Positions 17,531 to 24,898 of a stretch of DNA of 64,000 nucleotides are shown in pieces. Position numbers and translations under genes: made by a program. The notes beneath the pieces were generated by a model, which worked only from the letters and a program-made list of their open reading frames with translations, was not told the origin of the DNA and searched no databases. Source of the DNA: an uncultured Selenomonadaceae bacterium (lineage in GTDB: Bacteria > Bacillota > Negativicutes > Selenomonadales > Selenomonadaceae). The stretch spans positions 1 through 64,000 of the forward strand of contig CALELM010000046.1 in the NCBI GenBank assembly GCA_937902665.1, given 5' to 3'. Positions within the stretch are counted from its first letter, which is position 1. Each line of letters starts with the position of its first letter.

Positions 17531-18556
17531 ATGTTTGGGATGAACATGGATATAGGTATAGATTTGGGAACGGCGAATGCCATTGTTTATGTGAAGGGCA
17601 AGGGCATCGTGCTTCGTGAGCCGTCTGTTGTTGCGATTGACAAGGATACGAACCGAGTGCTTGCCATTGGCGAGGAAGCAAGGCAGATGATCGGCCGTAC
17701 GCCGGGAAACATCGTGGCGATTCGTCCGCTTCGCGAGGGTGTTATCGCAGATTATGATGTTACGGAGCGGATGCTCCGCCATTTCATCGAAAAGGTAGTA
17801 GGAAAGAGCTTTGTGTTTCGGCCCCGCATCATGATCTGTATTCCATCAGGCGTTACGATGGTGGAGCAGCGCGCGGTGCAGGAGGCTGCCGAGCAGGCAG
17901 GGGCAAGAAGTACGCAGTTGATAGAAGAGCCACTGGCAGCGGCACTTGGCGCAGGGCTGGACATTTCGGAGCCTTATGGCTCGATGGTCGTGGATATTGG
18001 CGGAGGAACGACAGACATTGCGGTGATCAGCTTGGGCGGGATTGTCATGAGTGCCAGCCTGCGTATCGCAGGAGATCGTTTTGATTCGGACATCATCGCT
18101 TATGTGAAGCGTGAATTCAATGTGATGATTGGAGAACGCACGGCAGAAAATATCAAGATAAGTGTCGGAGCAGCATTTCAAGATGCACGCAATGAGGTAA
18201 TGGAGGTACGTGGAAGGGACTTGCTTTCCGGATTGCCCAAGGTCATCCATGTTACGACCGCACAGGCTTCGGAGGCCATGTCGCTGTCTGTGGAAAGCAT
18301 CATTGCATGCGTGAAGAAGGTGCTGGAGGAGACACCGCCGGAGCTGGCTGCGGATATCATGGATCGCGGAATCGTTATGACAGGCGGTGGTGCAATGCTT
18401 TATGGGCTGGATGAACTGATCCGCAGGGAAACAGAGATTCCAACATCGGTTGCAGAGGATGCTCTCTCTTGCGTGGCTCTTGGTTGCGGCAAGGCATTGG
18501 ATGTGTTCTCTGGATTTGACGGGAAGGCAACAAATACGAAGTTCAAGCGCAAGTGA
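17531..18556 (+). CDS. mbl: Mbl/MreB-type bacterial actin
   Basis: Forms membrane-bound filaments that guide cell-wall synthesis along the cylinder. The 341-residue protein carries the actin-fold phosphate loops DIGIDLGTANAIVYVKGKG and VVDIGGGTTDIAVIS, the ERTAENIKI segment, and GIVMTGGGAMLYGLD. It is followed at once by flgF and flgG, the same order as mbl-flhO-flhP in Bacillus subtilis, which favours Mbl over MreB. Start: ATG 17531 gives MFGMNMDIGIDLG, aligning with the MF..DIGIDLG of relatives; GGAAGGGG lies about 13 nt upstream. ATG 17540 and 17546 are alternatives. Confidence 0.88.
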   Translation: MFGMNMDIGIDLGTANAIVYVKGKGIVLREPSVVAIDKDTNRVLAIGEEARQMIGRTPGNIVAIRPLREGVIADYDVTERMLRHFIEKVVGKSFVFRPRIMICIPSGVTMVEQRAVQEAAEQAGARSTQLIEEPLAAALGAGLDISEPYGSMVVDIGGGTTDIAVISLGGIVMSASLRIAGDRFDSDIIAYVKREFNVMIGERTAENIKISVGAAFQDARNEVMEVRGRDLLSGLPKVIHVTTAQASEAMSLSVESIIACVKKVLEETPPELAADIMDRGIVMTGGGAMLYGLDELIRRETEIPTSVAEDALSCVALGCGKALDVFSGFDGKATNTKFKRK

Positions 18557-18583
18557 TACTTGATGAATATGAGGTGACAGGTT

Positions 18584-19387
18584 ATGTGGCGTGGCTTGTA
18601 TACGGCTGCTTCCGGCATGATTGCGGAGACGCATCGCACAGATACGATCGCAAATAATTTGGCAAATTCCGGCACGGCAGGATTCAAGAAGGATGTGGCA
18701 ATCAGCAAGGAGTTTGAGCCGATGCTGATTCGTCGAATCAATGACGATGATCCGAGGACAAAGGTTACGTCCTTCAAGGGCTTCCATCTTGGGAGCAAGG
18801 CACCGGCTGTTGGCACGTTGGGGCTTGGTTCTGCCATTGCCGAGGTAGCGCCGGATCATGAGCAGGGAGCTTTTCAGACAACGGGAAACCCATTGGACGT
18901 AGCAATTTCCGGCGATGGTTATTTTGGGGTACAGACACCGCAGGGGATTCGGTACACGAGGGATGGTTCTTTTTATCGCGCTGCATCGGGGCAGCTGCAG
19001 ACACGCAAGGGACAGCCGGTGCTTAATACGCAGGGACGTCCGATTGCGATTCCGCCGGATGCAACGAGCATTAGCATTGGGGCTGATGGGAGCATTACGT
19101 CAGAGGGACAGCAAATCGGCAGGCTGATGCTGGTTTCCTTTGGGGACAATTATAGGGCAATGCGCAAGCAGGGCGATAATCTTTGGGTGCCGCAAGAAGG
19201 TGCTGAACCCCGTCCAGCGGCAGGAGAAATACAGCAGGGCTGTTTGGAAAGATCCAATTCCAATGTAGTGACAGAGATGGTGAACCTGATTGCGAATCAA
19301 CGTATTTATGAGGCTGGTTCCAAGGCCGTTGTCACACAGGATGCGATGCTGGAGAAATCGGTTACTGAGGTTGGTGCGGCTCGATAG
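18584..19387 (+). CDS. flgF: Flagellar basal-body rod protein FlgF (FlhO-like)
   Basis: A 267-residue proximal-rod/hook-family protein. It begins with the rod signature MWRGLYTAASGMIAETHRTD..ANNLANSGTAGFKKD and ends with the matching C-terminal helix VTEMVNLIANQRIYEAGSKAV; both helices pack together in the axial rod. In between, NPLDVAISGDGYFGVQTP is the usual FlgE/F/G domain. It starts 27 nt after mbl with GAGGTG 7 nt upstream of the ATG. Confidence 0.9.
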   Translation: MWRGLYTAASGMIAETHRTDTIANNLANSGTAGFKKDVAISKEFEPMLIRRINDDDPRTKVTSFKGFHLGSKAPAVGTLGLGSAIAEVAPDHEQGAFQTTGNPLDVAISGDGYFGVQTPQGIRYTRDGSFYRAASGQLQTRKGQPVLNTQGRPIAIPPDATSISIGADGSITSEGQQIGRLMLVSFGDNYRAMRKQGDNLWVPQEGAEPRPAAGEIQQGCLERSNSNVVTEMVNLIANQRIYEAGSKAVVTQDAMLEKSVTEVGAAR

Positions 19388-19495
19388 GATAGACAGACGT
19401 TGAAGCAGTTAAGTTTTTTTGGATAAATTCGATATATTTTTGATGGATACGAAAATTTATGGGCCAATGATGGCAGGAATAGGGGAAGTTGCTTT

Positions 19496-20290
19496 ATGAT
19501 GAGAGCAATGTGGTCGGCAGCATCGGGCATGGTCGGCCAGCAGAAGCATATTGATGTAATTGCGAACAATATCGCCAATGTAAATACCTACGGCGGCAAG
19601 CAGGTTCGGACGGAATTTCAGGATCTGGTCTACCAGAATCTTCGGGGAGCAGGTGCGGAGAGCGGTGCGGATTCCCAGTACCCTACGGGACTGGCGATTG
19701 GCCTTGGCACGAGAGTAGCGGCAACGCAGCGCGTCTTTGCGCAGGGACCTGTGCAGACGACAGCGAACCCGACTGATGTTGCGATTGAGGGAGAAGGTTT
19801 CTTTCGAATAGAGATGCCGGATGGCACGACTGCTTATACGAGAGACGGCACGTTCAAGCTGGATTCCAATCGGCGGATGGTTACGACAGATGGCTATCCT
19901 TTGGCCGATGGCATTACCTTGGACGAAACGGCACCGAGCGATACCATTACGATTTCCTCGGACGGGCGTGTTTCCTGCAAGCCGGCAGGCAGTGACCAGC
20001 CGCAGCAGGTCGGGCAGATTACGTTGGCCCGTTTTGTCAATCCTGCGGGGCTTGAGGCGATTGGAAAGAATCTTTATCGGGTTACGGCGGCTTCGGGAGA
20101 TGCAATCGAGGGCAATCCGGGCGAGGAAGGCGCAGGAACTCTGATTCAGAGCGCATTGGAGATGTCATCGGTTCAGATTGTTGAGGAAATGGTTGACATG
20201 ATTGTTGCGCAGCGTGCGTATGAGTCCAATTCCAAGGCGGTTACGACAGCGGATTCCATGCTGGAAACGGCAAATGGGCTGAAGCGATGA
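19496..20290 (+). CDS. flgG: Flagellar distal rod protein FlgG (FlhP-like)
   Basis: This 264-residue protein forms the distal rod that passes through the P and L rings. The N-terminal MMRAMWSAASGMVGQQKHIDVIANNIANVNTYGGK and C-terminal EEMVDMIVAQRAYESNSKAV helices are typical, with NPTDVAIEGEGFFRIEMPDG between. About 110 bp separate it from flgF without a terminator, so the operon continues. Start ATG 19496 or 19499. Confidence 0.93.
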   Translation: MMRAMWSAASGMVGQQKHIDVIANNIANVNTYGGKQVRTEFQDLVYQNLRGAGAESGADSQYPTGLAIGLGTRVAATQRVFAQGPVQTTANPTDVAIEGEGFFRIEMPDGTTAYTRDGTFKLDSNRRMVTTDGYPLADGITLDETAPSDTITISSDGRVSCKPAGSDQPQQVGQITLARFVNPAGLEAIGKNLYRVTAASGDAIEGNPGEEGAGTLIQSALEMSSVQIVEEMVDMIVAQRAYESNSKAVTTADSMLETANGLKR

Positions 20291-21018
20291 TGAAAAAAAT
20301 AATGGCAGCCATTCTGTGCTTTTTGCTGGGTGGCTGTTTTTTCCTTCCCATGGCATGGGCGGCGCAGTATTCCCAGGTTTTGCCATCGAGCCAAATGGTA
20401 GAGATTGCAAAGGCAGGCTTGGAGGAGGAACTCCAGAATATAGGAGAGAACAGGCGGCATGAAATTGTATTGATGCGTGCACCCAAGGACTTGCTTCATC
20501 CTTATGGGGAAATCACTTGCGAGGTAAGCTTTCCGAAAAGGATTGAGTATGGTGCATTGATTCCTGCTCATATCAATGCCTTTTTGGACGGCAAGCATTT
20601 TAGGAGAACAATTTGCTATTTCCGGCTGAAGGTTTACGAGCAGGTGCTGGTAGCAAAAAAAGACTTGTTTCTGGAGCATCCCATTGGGAACGATGACGTG
20701 CATTTAGAGGAGGTTGAGCTTGTTCATCGAGGCGCAGATTATCTGACAAGCGTGCAGGATGCTATCGGGCAGGTACCAGCAAGGGCAATCCGTTCGGGGA
20801 CTTTGCTGACGAAGCGAATGCTGCAAACGCCTGTGGTTATGGACGTGGGGTCATCTATTACCATGATAGCAGAGCATCATGGGGTACGGGTCAGCATGGA
20901 AGGCGTTGCTATGGAACGGGGGCGTATTGGGCATGTGATTCGTGTCCGCAATGCGGTCTCCAGAAAGATATTGCGAGGCAGGGTAGTGGATGCGTCGACC
21001 GTGGAATTGATTTCGTAG
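20287..21018 (+). CDS. flgA: Flagellar P-ring assembly chaperone FlgA
   Basis: FlgA helps FlgI polymerise into the P ring in the periplasm. The 243-residue protein starts with a signal peptide (KKIMAAILCFLLGGCFFLP, cleavage likely after AWA) and ends in a SAF-type domain (DDVHLEEVELVHRGADYLTS, IRSGTLLTKRML, VIRVRNAVSRKILRGRVV), which is the FlgA core. The start codon overlaps the flgG stop (ATGA), implying translational coupling. Needed only in bacteria with peptidoglycan plus an outer membrane. Confidence 0.88.
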   Translation: MMKKIMAAILCFLLGGCFFLPMAWAAQYSQVLPSSQMVEIAKAGLEEELQNIGENRRHEIVLMRAPKDLLHPYGEITCEVSFPKRIEYGALIPAHINAFLDGKHFRRTICYFRLKVYEQVLVAKKDLFLEHPIGNDDVHLEEVELVHRGADYLTSVQDAIGQVPARAIRSGTLLTKRMLQTPVVMDVGSSITMIAEHHGVRVSMEGVAMERGRIGHVIRVRNAVSRKILRGRVVDASTVELIS

Positions 21019-21058
21019 GAAATACGGATGAGTTGCTGTATACAAAGAGGTGAGGGAT

Positions 21059-21655
21059 ATGAAAAACATAAAGGCAGGAAGGTTGCTGGTTTTGGCGTTG
21101 GCAGGCTCGTTGGCTGCTATGCCGGCGGCTTCCGCACAGTCGCTCTGGACGGACAATGATGGGCAGATGTGGAGCGTTTTTGCAGATCGCAAGGCGCATA
21201 ACGTGGGAGACATTTTGACGATCGTGATCAGCGAAACTACGTCCCTGTCGGCTGCCAAGACGAATTCCAACAAGAAGTCCGGCAACCAGAGCTTGAGTGC
21301 AGGTACGGGAATCTTTGGCTTTTTGGCGGCGGCTTCGGCAAGCGGCTCGGATTCCTTTAAGGCAGATGGCTCGGCAACGGATACGAACCGGGTCAAGGCA
21401 AACTTGACTGTGACGGTCGTGGAGGTTCAGCCAAACGGCAATATGGTGGTCGAGGGAACGCAGTCCATTTGGCAGAACAAGGATGAGCACAAGATTACCC
21501 TTCGGGGCATTGTGCGGCAGGACGATGTGAGCTCGGGCAATACGGTGCTGTCCACGCAGGTGGCGGATGCCACGGTGCATTTTGATGGAAAGGGCCCACT
21601 CAATGCAAAGCAGAGGCAGGGAATCCTGACGCAAATATTCAATATCTTGTTCTGA
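21059..21655 (+). CDS. flgH: Flagellar L-ring protein FlgH, without a lipoprotein cysteine
   Basis: FlgH forms the outer-membrane bushing of the flagellum. The 198-residue protein has SLWTDNDGQMWSVFADRKAHNVGDILTIVI, ETTSLSAAKTNSN, FKADGSATDTNRVKANLTVTVVEV and GNMVVEG, the family core. The signal peptide ends AMPAASAQS, typical of signal peptidase I; enteric FlgH is a lipoprotein with a lipobox cysteine, and none is present here. How this FlgH anchors in the outer membrane is therefore open. GAGGTGAGGG precedes the ATG. Confidence 0.9.
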   Translation: MKNIKAGRLLVLALAGSLAAMPAASAQSLWTDNDGQMWSVFADRKAHNVGDILTIVISETTSLSAAKTNSNKKSGNQSLSAGTGIFGFLAAASASGSDSFKADGSATDTNRVKANLTVTVVEVQPNGNMVVEGTQSIWQNKDEHKITLRGIVRQDDVSSGNTVLSTQVADATVHFDGKGPLNAKQRQGILTQIFNILF

Positions 21656-21668
21656 TGAGGGAGAAATT

Positions 21669-22781
21669 ATGAAAAAAATTATTGCAATCGCTTCCATTGC
21701 TGTGTGCCTTTTGGGCGTGAACCTGACACCTGCTTTTGCGGATTCTGCGGTTACGCGCATCAAGGATATCTCCAGAGTGCAGGGTGTTCGCTCCAATCAG
21801 CTGATGGGATACGGCTTGGTTGTCGGTCTTAACGGTACGGGAGATTCCAACAAGACGACGGAAACGATTCAGTCCGTTGTCAATATGCTGAAAAGCTATG
21901 GCGTTTCCATTGAGGCGGCAACGCTCAAGCCCAAGAATGTTGCGGCAGTCATGGTGACAGCGACGCTTCCCCCATTTGTGAGAGAAGGCGATGCGCTGGA
22001 CGTGACGGTATCCTCCATTGGCGATGCCAAGAGCGTGCAGGGCGGAACTCTTTTGCAGACACCGCTTCGCGCAGGCAACGGGACGGTCTATGCGGTTGCG
22101 CAGGGAGCCGTTTCAACGGGTGGCTTCATGGCAGGAAATGGCGGCCAGGGCGTACAGAAGAACTTTCCAACGGTTGGGCTGACACCGAATGGGGCTATTG
22201 TGGAACGTACGGTAGAGGATGATATCGGGACGAATGGCAACTTGTCTATTTCGCTTGCCAAGGCGGATTTCACGACAGCGGCACGAGTTGCTTCTGCCAT
22301 CAATGCGCAGTATGGGGGGATTGCAAGGGCAACGAATCCCGGACGTATCGACGTAGCGATTCCGTCCTATTATCGGGGCAATGTAGTTGGCTTCGTGGCA
22401 AGCATTGAGGAACTTCCAGTAACGCCTGACAATATTGCCAAGGTCGTCATCAATGAGAGGACAGGTACCGTGGTCATGGGCGGAAATGTCTCAGTGGATT
22501 ACTGCTCTATCACGCAGGGGGGACTCACTATCAAGGTTGCCCAGTCAGAGGATGCAAATCAGCCGGCACCGTTTTCTTATGGCACGACGGTAGTGACCAA
22601 GGCAACCGATACGGAGGCATCGGAGGATAATGCAAAGACGATTGTCATGGAATCAACGACAAATGTTGCGGATATCGTAGGCGCATTGAATTCCGTAGGG
22701 GCTACGCCGCGCGACATGATTTCCATTTTGCAGGCAATGAAGGCCGCAGGTGCAATCCATGCAGATCTGGAGATTATTTAA
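21669..22781 (+). CDS. flgI: Flagellar P-ring protein FlgI
   Basis: A 370-residue protein with a signal peptide (IIAIASIAVCLLGVNLTPAFA) followed by the very conserved FlgI start RIKDISRVQGVRSNQLMGYGLVVGLNGTGD. Other family features: PPFVREGDALDVTVSSIGDAKSVQGGTLL and the C-terminal DIVGALNSVGATPRDMISILQAMKAAGAIHADL. It forms the ring around the rod in the peptidoglycan layer. Fourteen nt separate it from flgH. Confidence 0.95.
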   Translation: MKKIIAIASIAVCLLGVNLTPAFADSAVTRIKDISRVQGVRSNQLMGYGLVVGLNGTGDSNKTTETIQSVVNMLKSYGVSIEAATLKPKNVAAVMVTATLPPFVREGDALDVTVSSIGDAKSVQGGTLLQTPLRAGNGTVYAVAQGAVSTGGFMAGNGGQGVQKNFPTVGLTPNGAIVERTVEDDIGTNGNLSISLAKADFTTAARVASAINAQYGGIARATNPGRIDVAIPSYYRGNVVGFVASIEELPVTPDNIAKVVINERTGTVVMGGNVSVDYCSITQGGLTIKVAQSEDANQPAPFSYGTTVVTKATDTEASEDNAKTIVMESTTNVADIVGALNSVGATPRDMISILQAMKAAGAIHADLEII

Positions 22782-22793
22782 GGAGGGATTTTC

Positions 22794-23234
22794 ATGCAGG
22801 TTGGTGCTGTTGGCGTAGCGGGATTTCCCACGAACAACAGTTATGACTCGGCAGCCATGGCGGCGGAATCGGCGGATTTTTCCAAAATGCTGGAGGAAGC
22901 GCAGAGGAAGCTGGCAACGGAGCATGGGACGAATCATATCGTAAATACGGCAAATATCAACGAGCAGGACAAGCAGCTCAAGGAAGCCTGCAAGGGCTTT
23001 GAGACGATGTTTCTGCAGATGATGTACCGTCAGATGAGGAAGACCGTTCCGGAGAATGCGATGTTCAAGAAGTCGAATGCAATGAACATCTTTGAGGATA
23101 TGCGGGACTCGGAGCTGATGAAGCAAACCGCAGACGGTGGCGGCGTAGGGCTTGCTGACCTGATTTACAAGCAGCTTGCACCGTCTGTGCTTCAGCAGGA
23201 TGCGATGGAACGTGCGCAACATTTGAAAAAATGA
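22794..23234 (+). CDS. flgJ: FlgJ-type rod-binding protein without muramidase domain
   Basis: The 146-residue protein carries the rod-binding domain: KQLKEACKGFETMFLQMMYRQMRKTVPEN and ESELMKQ-like DSELMKQTADGGGVGLADLIYKQL. Two-domain FlgJ proteins add a peptidoglycan hydrolase at the C-terminus; this one stops before it, so wall opening must be done by another enzyme. It is the last gene of the mbl-to-flgJ operon and is followed by a terminator. Confidence 0.85.
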   Translation: MQVGAVGVAGFPTNNSYDSAAMAAESADFSKMLEEAQRKLATEHGTNHIVNTANINEQDKQLKEACKGFETMFLQMMYRQMRKTVPENAMFKKSNAMNIFEDMRDSELMKQTADGGGVGLADLIYKQLAPSVLQQDAMERAQHLKK

Positions 23235-23243
23235 TAGAAAATG

Positions 23244-23279
23244 GCGGAATATGGTGATATTCCGCTGTTTTATTTTTCT
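23244..23279 (+). terminator. Terminator of the rod/ring operon
   Basis: A 9-bp stem (23244-23252 with 23257-23265), 4-nt loop and T-rich tail. Confidence 0.82.
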
Positions 23280-23383
23280 TGAAATATGATATACTAGTGT
23301 ACGTCTTATTTAGTGTTGTTGTGTTCGATGCATTCTGCCTGCATTGCAGAGTGCCGTTGTTGTGATTTGGAGGTCTTGCTTTG

Positions 23384-24847
23384 ATGAAGTTTTTTTCCAA
23401 GAGGAATCTCGTATTGGGTACGGTATTGGGGTGTTGCTTTCAGGCATCTGCTTTTGCGGCATCGCCTTCGATGATATCCAATGTCCGTTTTCACGCGGGT
23501 GAGGAGCATGACCGCATTGTTTTTGATATGGATCGCATGCCGTCTTCCTATGAGGCAAGGACGGCAGAGGATGGCAGGGAGATTGTTCTCGAAATGAAAG
23601 GAGTTTCCGCTAAGAAGCTCAAGAAGGATACGATTCGCAATGATATGATTGAAAATGTTGCTTACGAGGAAAAAAGGAACAATCTTCAAGTCAGGATAGC
23701 GCTGAAGGAAGCTGCGGAGTACAAGGTGGAAAAGCTGCAGCACCCCGCGAGAGTTTATATTGATGTTTTGAAAAGGTCTCAGAATCCGAGTGCCTTGGAG
23801 ATGGATGAGAGCCTTTTGGGGGTCAGCATGCCTGGACCGACGAGGGATTTTACGCAGATTCAGCTGGCTCCCGGACTCAAAAAGACGATTTATTCGAGAT
23901 GGAACAGCGATGGGCCGGTGACGGCTTACTTCATTGAAGCAGATCGCAGCAAATACAAGCTTCAGCCGGCTCTTGATGATGGGCAGGTTCCAGGCTTGGG
24001 GACGGTCAGCTATATTGCAGACGAATATGAAGCGGTAGCGGGTGTCAACGCCAGCTATTTTGCAGGCAACGGAGATATCCTTGGCAATCTCAAGATTGAT
24101 GGGCTGATTGCGGGGACAACTTATATTTCTCGAACGGCAATGGGGATCATGCAGGATGGATCGGTTATTTTCGGAAAACCGAATTACAGCGGAATGGTAA
24201 CAATTGGAGATGTATCTTGGCCTGTCGGCGGCGTGGATGCCGAGAGAGGTGCAGACAGCTTGGTTGTTTACAATCGTTTTTACGGGCCTGCAACGAGGAC
24301 GAACGAGTATGGGCGGGAATACATTGTAAAGGATGGCAAGGTTGTGGATATCGGGATAGGCAATACGCCGATTCCGGAGGATGGCATGGTGATTTCCGTT
24401 CATGGCGCAGCAAAGGAAGCCTTTGATACTGTGGTAATCGGTGACGATGTGACGGTGGAGCAGGATCTTGGGAATGTATGGAACCAAGCGGAGCAGGTCA
24501 TGGGGGCAGGGCCTAGGCTGCTGGATCATGGAAATGTGCATGTGACAGCGGAAACGGAGGAATTTCCGTCGGATATTCGCCACGGACGCGCACCGCGCAG
24601 CGCGTTTGGTGTCACAAAGGAAGGGAATTATGTTCTGGCTGTTGTAGATGGCAGGCAGGCGAGCAGCCATGGCTGTTCCCTTACGGAGTGGGCAAGCCTC
24701 TTGAAGCAGTATGGTTGCGTGGATGCCATGAATTTTGACGGCGGTGGATCCAGTGAGCTGGTGGTCGAAGGCACGGTGCAAAATTCTCCTTCGGATGGAG
24801 GAGAACGGCGGGTAGGAAGTGCTTTGCTGATACTTCCGAAGGAATGA
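23384..24847 (+). CDS. Secreted phosphodiester glycosidase (NAGPA domain) with AMIN-like N-terminal domain
   Basis: After a signal peptide (LVLGTVLGCCFQASAFA) the first 150 residues resemble an AMIN-type cell-wall-targeting domain (MISNVRFHAGEEHDRIVFDM, RVYIDVLK). The remainder is a NAGPA-type phosphodiester glycosidase domain: AGVNASYFAGNGDILGNL, MGAGPRLLDHG, RAPRSAFGVT, VDGRQASSHGCSLTEWA, and MNFDGGGSSELVVEG. Bacterial members act on the envelope, probably on sugar-phosphate linkages. Start: GGAGGT precedes ATG 23384 by 9 nt; a TTG at 23381 is a close alternative. The S55 peptidase gene follows after 51 nt and may be co-transcribed. Confidence 0.82.
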   Translation: MKFFSKRNLVLGTVLGCCFQASAFAASPSMISNVRFHAGEEHDRIVFDMDRMPSSYEARTAEDGREIVLEMKGVSAKKLKKDTIRNDMIENVAYEEKRNNLQVRIALKEAAEYKVEKLQHPARVYIDVLKRSQNPSALEMDESLLGVSMPGPTRDFTQIQLAPGLKKTIYSRWNSDGPVTAYFIEADRSKYKLQPALDDGQVPGLGTVSYIADEYEAVAGVNASYFAGNGDILGNLKIDGLIAGTTYISRTAMGIMQDGSVIFGKPNYSGMVTIGDVSWPVGGVDAERGADSLVVYNRFYGPATRTNEYGREYIVKDGKVVDIGIGNTPIPEDGMVISVHGAAKEAFDTVVIGDDVTVEQDLGNVWNQAEQVMGAGPRLLDHGNVHVTAETEEFPSDIRHGRAPRSAFGVTKEGNYVLAVVDGRQASSHGCSLTEWASLLKQYGCVDAMNFDGGGSSELVVEGTVQNSPSDGGERRVGSALLILPKE

Positions 24848-24898
24848 TGATAATTACAAAGGTGAGAAAATTTTTCGTCTAGTATGGAGGTGAATTTT

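Noticed and set aside
23306..24781. A 491-codon minus-strand frame opposite the phosphodiester glycosidase
   Set aside because: The plus-strand gene has a signal peptide and family motifs; the antisense frame has neither.
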